DNA from: Arachis hypogaea
Taxonomy: Eukaryota; Streptophyta; Magnoliopsida; Fabales; Fabaceae
Length of the DNA: 64,000 nt
Direction: 5' to 3'
Assembly: GCF_003086295.3 (NCBI RefSeq)
Contig: NC_092048.1
Location: 112,360,276 to 112,424,275, forward strand
This document shows, piece after piece, positions 33,075 to 43,803 of the stretch. Numbering within the stretch: position 1 is the stretch's first letter; each line of letters begins with the position of its first letter. The translations under genes and the position numbers were made by a program. A model generated the notes under the pieces. That model saw only the letters and a list, made by a program, of their open reading frames with translations. It was not told the DNA's origin and ran no database searches.

Positions 33075-33440
33075 GGTCCCAGGTTCAAATCCTGGTGGGA
33101 GCAAGTGGAGGACACCTTTGGAGCTAATTTCCTTGGATGAGTGGGCACTCCTCCTTATGTTTCCAAGAATACCCAAGTTCAAAACTTGGAGGAAGCAATA
33201 AAGCTATTTTCCTTGTATTTTCTTGCAAGCTTGGTGGCACTCCTTCCTTATGTTTCAAAGAATACCCAAGTTCAAGTCCTGGAGGAAGCATTCTAGCTAT
33301 TTATTCTCAAATTCCCTTGCAAGGAGTAGCGTGTGGTTCCAAGTTCGAACCATGGAGGATGCATTTTGGCTATTTCTTCTTGAATTCTTTTGTGAGGAAC
33401 GTTCCTTGCCTTCTCCTTGGTCCTTGATTCGAATCTTGGT
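33075..33440 (+). repeat. Five tRNA T-arm-like tandem repeats in the F LTR
   Basis: Five units, about 75-95 bp apart, each contain a short hairpin around ttcaa/ttcga: cccaggttcaaatcctgg (33078-33095), cccaagttcaaaacttgg, cccaagttcaagtcctgg, tccaagttcgaaccatgg and ccttgattcgaatcttgg (to 33439). The first matches the tRNA T-arm and the Pol III B box ggttcaaatcc. Stem pairs change together between units. No complete tRNA is present. Confidence 0.75.
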
Positions 33441-33998
33441 GGCTTCACTCATGGAATTTCATCTTGAATTAATTTGAAGAGGTCCCCGATAAAGTTAACT
33501 TAGTTAACTTAGCTTTTCACCCATTCCTTGCTTTCTTTAGTGCTAAGTTAACTATTTTAACTTAGCTTTGTAGCTTCCTTCTCCTTCCATTCCTTATGAA
33601 GCTCAGTTAGCTTTTTCAACTCAGCTTCCCATTCTTCCTCAATGTGATCATGCTTTTTCTTTCCTTTTGGCACGCTTCTTGCTTCCTTGGGCACGTTTTC
33701 TTTCCTTTGGGCACACTTCTTGTGCCACGCTTTTCTTCTTTTCTTCTTTCTTCACCTACAATTAACCAAATCAACCAATCAAAGTATCACTAAATTCACA
33801 AGGTTTATAAATCATTAAAATTCAATTAAATTTTGCTTCAACCTCATGATTTAGCATCAAATAATTAGTGGTTGTTTGATTCAAAGAAGTCATGCATTTT
33901 CACTCCAAATTACTTACTTAGAATGCAAGAAAGTGCATAAAACCTACTAAAATTAAAGAAAAAGGCTAGTGAAACTAGGCTAAGATGACTTGTCATCA

Positions 33999-34699
33999 CA
34001 ACACCAAACTTAAAACTTGCTTGTCCCCAAGCAAGCACTTAAACATAAGAGAAGATAGAATGAAGTAGATAAGCATGTATGTCCTTATTAGGCAATTAGT
34101 TGAATTTTGTTTATGGGGTTTTATGCAGATCAAAAATAGCTCATTTATTACTTGCTGTCAAAACAACTATGCTTCCTTAAGGGTTCACCAAGGTTGCTGC
34201 TATGATTCCTCACCCTTTTGCTTAATCCCCTTGTTAGCTTTTTTTTCTGCTTTCTTTTGCATTTCAGAGCTTATTATCTATTAGAGGCTTGGTGTCAAAT
34301 GTTGCAGTGGCCTTTGGCTTATTTTCACTCAACATTTTTTTTTCCACCACAGACACATGGCTTACCTTTTTCTTCCTAGGATCATTGATGCCCAGCATCT
34401 CTTTTGATCACTAAATGTTTTGTAGCTAGGTTGCTCTTTATTGTGGAAGTTCAGTTGACAATCCCAAATCAGTTGATCTAAGTTGCCAAGTTTTAAAATA
34501 CTCCTTAGAACCTACTTGTCCAAGCATATCCTAGTACACAAACACCACAGGCATATGTCATAGGGTCCAAGCTATTGGTGTCTAGCCTTATTGTTTTGTT
34601 TCTTTGCCAATTTTTGGCTTTTCTTCCTTTCTTTTTTTTTTTTTGGTTTATTTTTTTAAGGGACTTTCATTAATTGAAGGATCATAACAGCAAACTAGC
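33999..34699 (-). other. F 3' non-coding region with purine tract and H3
   Basis: The sense purine-rich tract TTTAAGTTTGGTGTTG abuts the LTR. The rest, up to the ORF3 stop at 34700, shows no coding potential, with T-rich runs at 34310-34350 and 34630-34660. Confidence 0.8.
34016..34035 (-). other. Stem-loop H3 beside the 3' LTR of F
   Basis: Sense CTTGCTTG-GGGA-CAAGCAAG, perfect 8 bp stem with a GNRA-type loop, 17 nt from the LTR border. Confidence 0.72.
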
Positions 34700-35689
34700 T
34701 TATACTTCAAGAAACAAGTCATTCTGTTGCGATATTTCATTAAGGACTTCCTGCAATTGACTCATATCTATGATACCCTGAGCTTGTTCGTCCCTCCTAT
34801 GTGATCTTCTTCTTCTGTGAGTTCTTTCTTCTTCTTGATCTTCCTCCTCTTCTTCATTAAGGCCTTCCATTTTTCTCTTTGTAATTCCTCTGGTTCCTTT
34901 CACCTTTTCTGTATCTTCATCCTCGAAGAGCACTCGAGCCCTGTTACACAATCTCAGGATTGTGCTTGGGTGTCCAAGCCTACCTGATTTAGTTGTGTCT
35001 TCAGCCATCTCCTGGATGCTATCTGCTATGAGTTGGGCAAGGTCGATTTCCCCACCATGTAGGATGCAGTATGTCAGGAGAGCTCTCTTGATTATGACTG
35101 ATGAGGTATTTGCAGTGGGGAGTATTGATACCCTTACCACCTCATACCACCCCTTTGCCTCAGGTCTGAGATCAAGTCTCTTCAGACAACTCGGGGCTCC
35201 CTGTGAGTCTCTTTCCCAGTCTCTTCCTTCAATGCATAATCCCTCCAATATTTCATCAGGATCATTATCGCCACGCAGTCTATCTTCATAGCTAAGCTCA
35301 TCGTAAGTTATGGTTCTCAACTTTAGAGCTCTTGTGATTGATGGTGGGCTAAAGTCCACTTCAACACCTCTGACATAGCTTTTGTACGATGGGCTGTTTT
35401 CGTTTTCTTTAACTGCGTTGGCATAGAATTCTCTTATCATCACAGCACTAATATCAGTGAGAGGACGGCACAAAAGATCCCATCTTCTTTCCGTGGTGAT
35501 TTGTCGCATAATAGGGTATTCTCCTTCCTTTAGTTCGAACCCCATTTCAGGGATGACAATCTTTGTTTTCATGAGTCTATTGTATCTTGCTTCATGAAAT
35601 CGGGATTTGAACCTTTTTGTCTCATATGATGGAGGCTCTGTCACCATTTGTTCCTTCCCTGGTCTTCTCCTTGATCTTGAAGAGGCCAT
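34700..35689 (-). CDS. F ORF3: intact putative plant transposon protein, 329 aa
   Basis: The frame is open from ATG 35689 (MASSRSRRRPGKEQ) to the stop at 34700. A basic start is followed by RFHEARYNRLMKTKIVIPEM, then a domain with RRWDLLCRPLTDISAVMIRE, FYANA (about residue 109) and YVRGVEVDFSPPSITRALKL (about 125-145), then a helical middle part (about 190-265) and a charged Glu/Arg-rich stretch (about 270-310). The pattern matches A ORF3. I assign the family annotated as putative plant transposon protein (Transposase_32); its biochemical role is unknown to me. No signal peptide or membrane helix is evident, so it is not an obvious envelope. It lies 1.1 kb downstream of gag-PR, same strand. 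It is the only complete, unbroken ORF of clear family in F. Confidence 0.78.
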   Translation of the reverse strand: MASSRSRRRPGKEQMVTEPPSYETKRFKSRFHEARYNRLMKTKIVIPEMGFELKEGEYPIMRQITTERRWDLLCRPLTDISAVMIREFYANAVKENENSPSYKSYVRGVEVDFSPPSITRALKLRTITYDELSYEDRLRGDNDPDEILEGLCIEGRDWERDSQGAPSCLKRLDLRPEAKGWYEVVRVSILPTANTSSVIIKRALLTYCILHGGEIDLAQLIADSIQEMAEDTTKSGRLGHPSTILRLCNRARVLFEDEDTEKVKGTRGITKRKMEGLNEEEEEDQEEERTHRRRRSHRRDEQAQGIIDMSQLQEVLNEISQQNDLFLEV

Positions 35690-36200
35690 TGAATATGTGT
35701 GTGAATAAGAGATAGTTGGGGTTGTGTTTGGAGTGATGTTCGGTTTTGTTGTGAAGAAAAGAAGGAAATTGTGCGCCTTAAGTGAGAATGGTCTGTATGG
35801 AAGTGTTCTTTATAATGCATTTGGAGGCTATTTATGGAAAAGGTCTTCAAGTTTCTCAACAAGATCACAAGAGAGTATTTCATTCGGTTATGATGATGAA
35901 TGGTGGGGATTTAGTTGAATGGTATAAGTATTCATGAAATGAATGGCCTGCATGTATTGTTGAAGCTTGACAAGGATTCTCTTCCTATTGGTTGCTTGCT
36001 TTTTCGGTGTCCAATGGTGCATGCATGCAGATTTTGCTTTCCAAGATTGGCACGCCTCTCTAAGCACATGTGATCCTTCTCTTGGCTTGTCATAACCGTT
36101 CTTCCCTCTTGTCTTTTCTTCAAGCCCCTCTTTTTTTCTAATTAAATCAAAATGAAATGCTTCAGAACTTATTTGAAGCACGGTGGTCAAATGATATATG

Positions 36201-36250
<50 letters not shown>

Positions 36251-36722
36251 ATATATATATATATATATAATGGTCCTTAGTTGTGAAATATCAATTGTGT
36301 CCCTGAACCAAAGTTTGGTGAACACCAAACTTGTCTCTTGCTCAGTGATTTTGAATAAATGCTTGTTACAATTGATACTTTCACCATAAGTGCCAACACA
36401 AATTTCCAAAACTAAACAATGTATGATCCATCTTTGCATGACTTTGATTTCTTAAACAAAAGTTAATTTTTTCTCAGAATTCGTACACATGCAGACACCA
36501 AACTTAATGTTTTGTCATATACTTCACCCAAAATGACTAAGTATATGATCTAAGAATACTTGAAATGTTAACTTTTGTGTGCTGTCAAGCACACCAAACT
36601 TAGAAGTCTGGCATGTATTTCAAAGCAGTATATGCATCTGTCAAGGATGTCTAGACAAATCTAAAGTCATGCTAAAGTGATCACACTTTTATTGAATTTA
36701 AAAGCAAGCAGGAATCATAAAT
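35690..36722 (-). other. F copy 2 spacer between gag-PR and ORF3
   Basis: Near identical to 27463-28462 except for a longer (TA)n tract (36203-36269). A hairpin GTGTGCT-GTCA-AGCACAC lies at 36577-36594 next to a caaactta word. No ORF of note. Confidence 0.8.
36203..36269. repeat. (TA)n microsatellite, F copy 2
   Basis: About 67 bp of TA broken once by tttt; the copy 1 counterpart (27975-28009) is about half as long. Confidence 0.92.
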
Positions 36723-36770
36723 CATGGGTTGCCTCCCATGAAGCGCTCGTTTATTGTCATTAGCTTGACA
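36723..36770 (-). other. Tandem stem-loops H1-H2 after gag-PR of F copy 2
   Basis: Identical to copy 1: H1 36770-36755, H2 36740-36723, starting about 13 nt after the stop at 36784. Confidence 0.78.
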
Positions 36771-36783
36771 TTGACTCCCTCTT

Positions 36784-39735
36784 TTATGGCGGTTGATGAC
36801 TGTAGTGCCTCAACTTGTCCCCTCTGATTGTGAGCTTCTTCTTTGTTCCTTGGTGCTCTATCTCAGCATGTTCTAGTGATAATATTTTGCTTACAGTATA
36901 GTAATCGTTAGTCTGTTGGTCTGTTCCCAGTTGTTGATAGACTAACTGCACTTTGTCACCTTTGGAGAGCCCTTCTGTTGGAACTTTTTTGTTCTTCCAA
37001 CCCTTTTTGATTCTGTTTTTGTTTTTCTTCCTTCCTTTTGTTAATTCTTCTTCTTTGAAAACAGGCTCCCTTTTGAAATTCCTTTTCTTAGTTGCCAACA
37101 CTACAATGTTCCCTTGAGCTTTTTCATTACTTTGCACAGTCTCTTTCTCTTTTTGGCCTGCTGTATCATTTATCTCTTGCTTGGGAGGGCAGTTGTTGTT
37201 TGTCTTGTTGATTTCCTTCCTCCACTGCAGATTCTCCTTGTCTGTTTCTGTACCATCCTTCTTTTCATTACTGCTCTGTGTTTCTGGTAGTACACTCAGA
37301 GTGATACTTTCATTATGCATCCTGAGGGTTAATTCTCCTTACTCTATGTCTATGATGGCCCTAGCAGTGGCTAAGAACGGTCTTCCCAGTATAATGGAGT
37401 CGCCCTTATCCTGATTCGAATCCAGGATCACAAAATCTGCAGGGAAGATGAATCTGTCTACCTTGACTAGAAGGTTCTCAATTATACCCGTGGGGCATAT
37501 CACTGATTTGTCCACCAATTCTAGAGACATTTGCACTGGTTTCACCTCTTTTATGCCTAGCTTTTTCACTAGGGAGGCAGGCATTAAATTGATACTAGCT
37601 CCCAAGTCACACATCGCCTTCTTGATGGTCATACTACCAATGGCGCAGGGTAGAAAGAAACTCCCAGGGTCCTCGAGTTTGGGAGGAAGTCCCTTCTGGA
37701 TTAGTGCTCTGCATTCCTCAGTGAGCAGTACGGTTTCATTAACTTGCCAACTCCTCTTCTTGTTGATAAGTTCCTTCAAGAACTTTGCGTACAAGGGCAT
37801 TTGCTCAAGTGCTTCAGCTAAGGGAATATTAATTTCCAACTTCTTGAAGATTTCAAGAAATTTTGGGAAGTGTTGGTCCTTAGTCTCCTTGTTGAACCTT
37901 TGAGGATATGGCAAGGGTGGAGTGAAGTTCATTCCCTGCCTTTGGTCCTTAGTTGGCTCTTCAATTACTTCCTTTCCCTTTCTTGAATTTTGTGGCTGAT
38001 CTTCTTTTTCTTGAGTTTGATTCTGAGTTGGCTTGCTTGCTGTTACATCTTCATCATTGGCCTTCTCTTTTTCAGCTTGTTTCTTGTCACTTTCCTTTGG
38101 CTTCTTGGTTGCTTCTTCATCTTTCACCAGGACTTTTCCACTCCTCAGTTGTATTGCCTTGCACTCCTCTTTAGGATTAGGAATGGTGTCACTTGGCAGT
38201 GAGTTAGGTGGCCTTTCAATGGCAATCTGCTTGGAGAGTTAGCCGATTTGCCTTTCCATATTTTTCATGGAGGCTTCTTGGTTCTTGGTTGTCATTTCTT
38301 GGTGTTTCCACATTTTGTCTATCAAGGTTTCCAAGTTGGTGAGTCTTTGAGATTCAAGTGATGCTTGTGGTGGGTTGTTAGATGTGGATGGTGGATGGTA
38401 GGCATTTTGGTTGGTGGGTTGGTTATTAGATTGGTAATGGTTGGGGTTGGGGTAGTTATTTTGAGGTTTTTTGTAGGGGTTTTGGTTAGTTTGCTGCTGG
38501 TTGTGGTTTTGGTTGTTTCTTGAAGTGTTTTGATTTGAGTTTCTCTGCCAGGGTTGTTGATTTTGGTTGTGATTGTCTCCCCACCTAAGGTTTGGGTGGT
38601 TCTTCCAAGAAGGATTGTAAGTATCACCATATACTTCATTTGGCCCAGAATTTTGGTTGTGCATGTACTGGACTTGTTCTTGCTGTTGCTCCTCTTGAGT
38701 CTCTTCATTTTGTCCCCATGTGGATGATGGTTGGCTTGTATTAACTGCTGCAACTTGGAGGCTATCAATCCTCTTGGCCATTTGCTCAAATTGTTGTTGA
38801 ATTTGCTGCTGCATCATTTTGTTTTGAGCCAAGATTGAGTCCACTCCTTCCAACTCCATCACTCCTTTCCTTTGTGATGGTTGGCGTTGCCTTTGGTGAG
38901 CAAAGAAATATTGGTTGTTGGCCACCATATCAATGAGATTTTGAGCTTCCTCTGCTGTTTTCATCAATTGTAAAGAACCTCCTGCTGAATAATCCAAAGC
39001 CTCTTGAGATTTCAGTGTCAAGCCTTCATAGAAATTCTGCAATCTGTCCCACTCACTGAACATTCCTGGTGGACACTTCCTGATTAGAGCTTTGTATCGT
39101 TCCCATGCCTCATACAAGGGTTCAGCATCCATTTGTGTGAATGTTTGCACTTCAGTCTTCAATCTAATAACTCTTTGAGGTGGGTAAAACTTGGCAAGGA
39201 AGTTGGTTACTAGATCATCCCAATTGTTGATGCTGCCTCTTGGGAAGGATTCCAACCATTGAGTGGCTTTGTCTCTGAGAGAAAATGGAAATAGCAGTAG
39301 CTTGTAACTGTCAGGGTGCACACCATTGGTTTTGACAGTGTCACAAATCCTCAAGAAGGTGGACAAGTGTTGGTTAGGGTCTTCAAGTGGTCCTCCTCTA
39401 TAAGAGCAATTGTTTTGAACCAAGGTGATGAGTTGTGGCTTTAGTTCAAAGTTATTTGCATTAACATTTGGGGTAAGAATGCTACTCCCACAATGTCTAG
39501 GATCTGCACTTGTGTAGGAAGCTAAGACTCTTCTCTGTGGTGGATTATTGTTGTTATTGGCTGCTCCTTCAGCCCCATTTGGTGGGTTTGTTAAGTGTTC
39601 CTCCATATCTTGGAATTCTTCTTCTGACTCCTCTTCTCCAATAATGTTTTTCCCTCTTTCAGCTCTTCTTAATCTTCTGAGGGTTCTTTCGTCTTGTTCA
39701 CAAAAAGTGGGTGTAATTCTCCTTGTACCTGACAT
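36784..39735 (-). pseudogene. F copy 2 gag-protease polyprotein, two in-frame stops
   Basis: Same 2952 nt frame and domain order as copy 1. The first 498 codons from ATG 39735 are open, then TAA at 38239-38241 (copy 1: CAA) ends gag at MKNMERQIG, and a second TAA at 37339-37341 (copy 1: CAA) lies after the protease at IIDIE. Copy 1 is open at both places, and its own stops are Trp/Gln codons here. The open part is a full capsid-type gag. No CCHC knuckle is present. If gag alone is made from this copy it would stop shortly before the LRSGK linker. Confidence 0.85.
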
Positions 39736-39915
39736 ACAACCAAAGCATAAAAATCACAACACCAGAAAGCAACAACACTTCAATCCATGGCTGAAGTAGA
39801 ATGTTAATTGGCTTAAGCAAAAATTCAAACAGTTAGTGTGTTAGTCAAAAAACAGAAAAATAAAAAGTGCTTGATCTAGATCTCCACTTCACTTAATCAT
39901 TGTCAATCTAATCAA

Positions 39916-39933
39916 TCCCCGGCAACGGCGCCA
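39916..39933 (-). other. tRNA-Asp primer site of F copy 2
   Basis: Perfect tccccggcaacggcgcca, 6 nt from the 5' LTR. Confidence 0.92.
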
Positions 39934-39939
39934 AAAACT

Positions 39940-42258
39940 TGATGTGTGGAAAACGATCCAACACAAAACTCACCGGCAAGTGTACCGGGTCGCATCAAGT
40001 AATAATAACTCACATGAGTGAGGTCGATCCCACAGGGATTGAAGGATTGAGCAATTTTAGTTTAGTGGTTGATTTAGTCAAGCGAATCAAGTATTGGTTG
40101 AGTGGTTTGTGCTTTGCAGAAACTAAATTGCATGAATTGTAAAAGGGGAAGGGTAAATTGCAGTAAATGAAAGAGCAGGAAAGTAAATGTGTTGAATCTT
40201 AAAGAACAAGTAAAGTAAATTGCAGAAACTTAGATTGCAAGAAATGTAAATGACTGAATCTTAAAGTGCAAGAAATGTAAATTGCTTGAATTGTAAAAGG
40301 GATTGGGAGTTGGAATTGCAGAAATTAAACAAGAACAAGTAAATTGCATCAAACAATAAAAGAGAAAATCTGAGTGCAGTGAAGTGGATCTTAACAGAAA
40401 AGTAAAATGACTTGAAGAATTTAAAAGCAGAGAAAGCAGTGCTTAATTTGCAGTAAAGTAAAAGAGGTTGAAGATCTCAGGGTGGAAGAGACTAGATAAC
40501 AAGTCTAGATCTCAAATCCTTCCTTGATTCAACAAGAATAAATGCAAAAGAAGTAAAGAAGAGTAAATTTCAGAATTAAAGAGAAGATGAAGCAGTAAAC
40601 AGAAAGTGAAATTCAATTATGCAGAGAAAGTAAACAAGAGATCTCAAGGTGAGATTGAAACAGAAGTTCTTCAATTCTTCACCCAAGATCCAAAGCAAGA
40701 AAATAAAAGAGTGCTCAGGCAAGAACCAAGAAGAAGAGAGCTCAATTCCCCTTCTCAATTCTCCCAGAAATTCAAAGTAAAAGCTCAAAAATGAAAATAA
40801 CAATTAAAAGGAAAATTCAAAAGTAAAATCTCAAAGTGTCAAAAGGTCCTAATTACATCAAACTAACTCCTATTTATACACTTTCTATTCTTGGATTTTG
40901 GAATTTGGGTGGGCTTTTGATTTGGTGAAGAAATGAATTAAATTGGATTTTTAATCCAATTCCTAGCCCAAATTACACCTCCAGGGGAAAGCTCAGTTGG
41001 AAAATCCAACTTAGCTTTCAAGCATGCTCCATCCGTGTCAAGTGTGGTGTGCAAGCCTTCCTTGGTGCGCTTCATGGCATCTGGCCGTGTCAAGGTGCGC
41101 GTGCGTCCCAGCCTTGGTGCGCCAAAGTGTGGAAGTTCAATGCTCAGTTGGAAAAACCAACTGAGCTTTCCTTGTGTTGAGCGCCAATTTGGTGCTGCCC
41201 GTGTCATGATGCGCATGACAGCCCCCTTGGTGTGCAAACTTGTGTGCCAAAGTGTGGGGAAGAATGGGAGAAGCAATGCTCAGTTGGAATTTCCAACTTA
41301 GCTTCCCTTGTAGCGCCTTTGCTTTTGGCCTCAAGGTCCCAGGTTCAAATCCTGGTGGGAGCAAGTGGAGGACACCTTTGGAGCTAATTTCCTTGGATGA
41401 GTGGGCACTCCTCCTTATGTTTCCAAGAATACCCAAGTTCAAAACTTGGAGGAAGCAATAAAGCTATTTTCCTTGTATTTTCTTGCAAGCTTGGTGGCAC
41501 TCCTTCCTTATGTTTCAAAGAATACCCAAGTTCAAGTCCTGGAGGAAGCATTCTAGCTATTTATTCTCAAATTCCCTTGCAAGGAGTAGCGTGTGGTTCC
41601 AAGTTCGAACCATGGAGGATGCATTTTGGCTATTTCTTCTTGAATTCTTTTGTGAGGAACGTTCCTTGCCTTCTCCTTGGTCCTTGATTCGAATCTTGGT
41701 GGCTTCACTCATGGAATTTCATCTTGAATTAATTTGAAGAGGTCCCCGATAAAGTTAACTTAGTTAACTTAGCTTTTCACCCATTCCTTGCTTTCTTTAG
41801 TGCTAAGTTAACTATTTTAACTTAGCTTTGTAGCTTCCTTCTCCTTCCATTCCTTATGAAGCTCAGTTAGCTTTTTCAACTTAGCTTCCCATTCTTCCTC
41901 AATGTGATCATGCTTTTTCTTTCCTTTTGGCACGCTTCTTGCTTCCTTGGGCACGTTTTCTTTCCTTTGGGCACACTTCTTGTGCCACGCTTTTCTTCTT
42001 TTCTTCTTTCTTCACCTACAATTAACCAAATCAACCAATCAAAGTATCACTAAATTCACAAGGTTTATAAATCATTAAAATTCAATTAAATTTGGCTTCA
42101 ACCTCATGATTTAGCATCAAATAATTAGTGGTTGTTTGATTCAAAGAAGTCATGCATTTTCACTCCAAATTACTTACTTAGAATGCAAGAAAGTGCATAA
42201 AACCTACTAAAATTAAAGAAAAAGGCTAGTGAAACTAGGCTAAGATGACTTGTCATCA
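39940..42258 (-). mobile_element. F 5' LTR (right)
   Basis: It is 2319 bp, TGATGTGTGG to TTGTCATCA, followed by aggac of element B. U3 hairpins lie at 40991-41302 and T-arm-like repeats at 41335-41700. Confidence 0.92.
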
Positions 42259-43803
42259 AGGACCACTATCTCGTCTCCCCTTAAAGGCTTCTTCTTTGAC
42301 AACAGCTCCTTCATGAACTTGAAATAAATAGGCATTTGCTCCAAAATCTCAGCAAAAGGAATATTGATTTGCAACTTTCTGAAGACTTCCAAGAACTTTG
42401 AAAACTGCTTGTCCTTGGTCTCCTTTTGAAGTCTCTGAGAATATGGCATTTTAGGCTTGTACTCAGGAGCCTTTGGCAATGTAGGATAAGTGTCAAGAGA
42501 GTCTGGGAATGGGTTGTCTACACGCTTTGGAGGGGCGTGCTCCAATTCTCCCTTCTTCTCCTCTGGAGCTTCATTTTCAACTAGCTCTTCATTGGCCTTG
42601 GTCTCAGAGCCAGCTACCTTACCACTTCTCAATTGAATAACCTTGCAATCTTCTCCTGGGTTCACCATTATATCACCTTGAAATGTACTTGCAGACCTCT
42701 CAAGTATTTGCTTGCTCAGTTGGCCCACTAGCACCTCTAAATTTCTAATGGAGGCTCTAGTTTCCTGTATAACTTGTGCTTTCGTACTTGCCACTGGTCC
42801 ACTTATCAAGGTGATAGCCTTGCATTCCTCTCTTGGATTTGGAATTGTGTTACCAGGAAGGCTATTAGTGGTCCTCTGATCAATTTCAGTGACTTTTGTG
42901 GCTAATTGACCCATTTGAATCTCCAGGTTCTTGATGGATGCTCTGGTTTCGTGTCTAAAACCTGTCAATATTGCTTCCAAATCATTGTTCTGCTGGAAAC
43001 CGCCCTGAGAACTATTGTTGAAGTTCTGAGGTTGGTCCCTCCATCCAAAATTTGGGTGATTTCTCCATCCCTGGTTGTATGTCTTAGAATATGGATCATT
43101 GTTGGGATTCCTAGGACCATTCCCCATGTAATTGACCTGTTCAGAAGGGGATTGGGTATAATTATAATTATTATTTTGCACAAAATTACCTGCCATGTCA
43201 TAGGAGGCCTCTTGAGGTGGATTTTGGGTGTTGATAGCTGAGACTTGCATGCCACCCATCTGTTGAGTAAGTAGATTTATTTACTGAGACATAAGCTTGT
43301 TTTGAGCAAGAAGAGCATTAATAGCTTCCACTTCCAACATGCCTCTCTTCTGAGAGGTCTCAGAGTTCATAGGACTCCTATTAGATGAGTATAAATATTG
43401 GTTGCTAGCAACCAATTCAATAAGCTCAATAGTCTCCTCTGATGTCTTCTTCTTGTGTAGTGAACCACATGTAGAGGTATCTAAGCTCATCTTGGACATC
43501 TCACCCAAGCCTTCATAAAAGATATCTAGTTGGGTCCATTTGGAGAACATATCCGGAAGGCATTGCCTAGTCAGTAGCTTGTATCTCTCCCAAGCTTCAT
43601 AAAGAGTTTCACCCTCCTTCTACCTGAAAGTCTGAACCTCCAATCTAAGCTTAGTCAGCTTCTTTGGTGGAAAAAATTTAGTGAGAAACTCTGTAACAAC
43701 CTTTTCCCAAGTATTCAGACTCTCCTTTGGTTGGGAATCTAGCCATAGCTTTGCTTTATCCCTCAGAGCAAAAGGGAAGAGCATGAGTCTGTACACCTCT
43801 GGG
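42259..43803 (-). pseudogene. Element B gag, middle part
   Basis: The minus strand continues B gag between E (upstream in sense) and F (downstream): HPEVYRLMLFPFALRDKAKLW, then FPPKKLTKLRLEVQTF, a TAG near 43620, MFSKWTQLDIFYEG, a TAA near 43260, and a Gln/Asn-rich part with YNQGWRNHPNFGWRD. Two RASI(K/R)NLE coiled repeats follow (AIKNLEIQMGQL-like and SIRNLEVLVGQLSKQ), then VIQLRSGKV and the linker up to LRGDEIVVLD. As in E and F there is no CCHC finger before the NHPNF motif. It is cut by F at 42258. Confidence 0.82.

Larger units (their letters stand above)
31680..33998 (-). mobile_element. F LTR shared by the two interiors
   Basis: It is 2319 bp, TGATGTGTGG to TTGTCATCA. It serves as 5' LTR of copy 1 and 3' LTR of copy 2. 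By eye about six differences from the LTR at 39940-42258, so this family moved or recombined recently. In sense its first 15 bases are TGATGACAAGTCATC, a perfect GATGAC/GTCATC inverted repeat. Confidence 0.92.
27448..42258 (-). mobile_element. Element F: tandem non-autonomous element, two interiors sharing one LTR
   Basis: On the + strand the order is interior copy 1 (27448-31679, truncated at left), LTR (31680-33998), interior copy 2 (33999-39939), LTR (39940-42258). The segments 27448-33998 and 35675-42258 are almost identical, 8260 bp apart over most of their length. The complete unit 31680-42258 has gag-PR and an intact ORF3 but no RT or integrase core. The right end is TTGTCATCA followed by aggac in B; the left end is a truncation inside ORF3 of copy 1, so no target duplication can be matched. 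Unequal recombination between LTRs explains the shared LTR. Confidence 0.88.

Noticed and set aside
33060..33130. tRNA gene
   Set aside because: Only a T-arm and B-box-like word is present; no acceptor pairing, D-arm or anticodon arm fits around it, and it is one of five repeat units.
32678..33480. Overlapping ORFs of 84-112 codons on both strands in the F LTRs
   Set aside because: They lie in an LTR full of hairpins and repeats, have no protein-like pattern and are repeated simply because the LTR is repeated.
34700..35689. Retroviral envelope gene
   Set aside because: Position fits env-like ORFs of Athila elements, but there is no signal peptide, membrane helix or cleavage motif, and the domain matches the plant transposon protein family instead.
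37448..37903. + strand ORF of 151 codons
   Set aside because: It is the antisense shadow of the F protease region; same for 29188-29616 in copy 1 and 20057-20431 opposite A gag.
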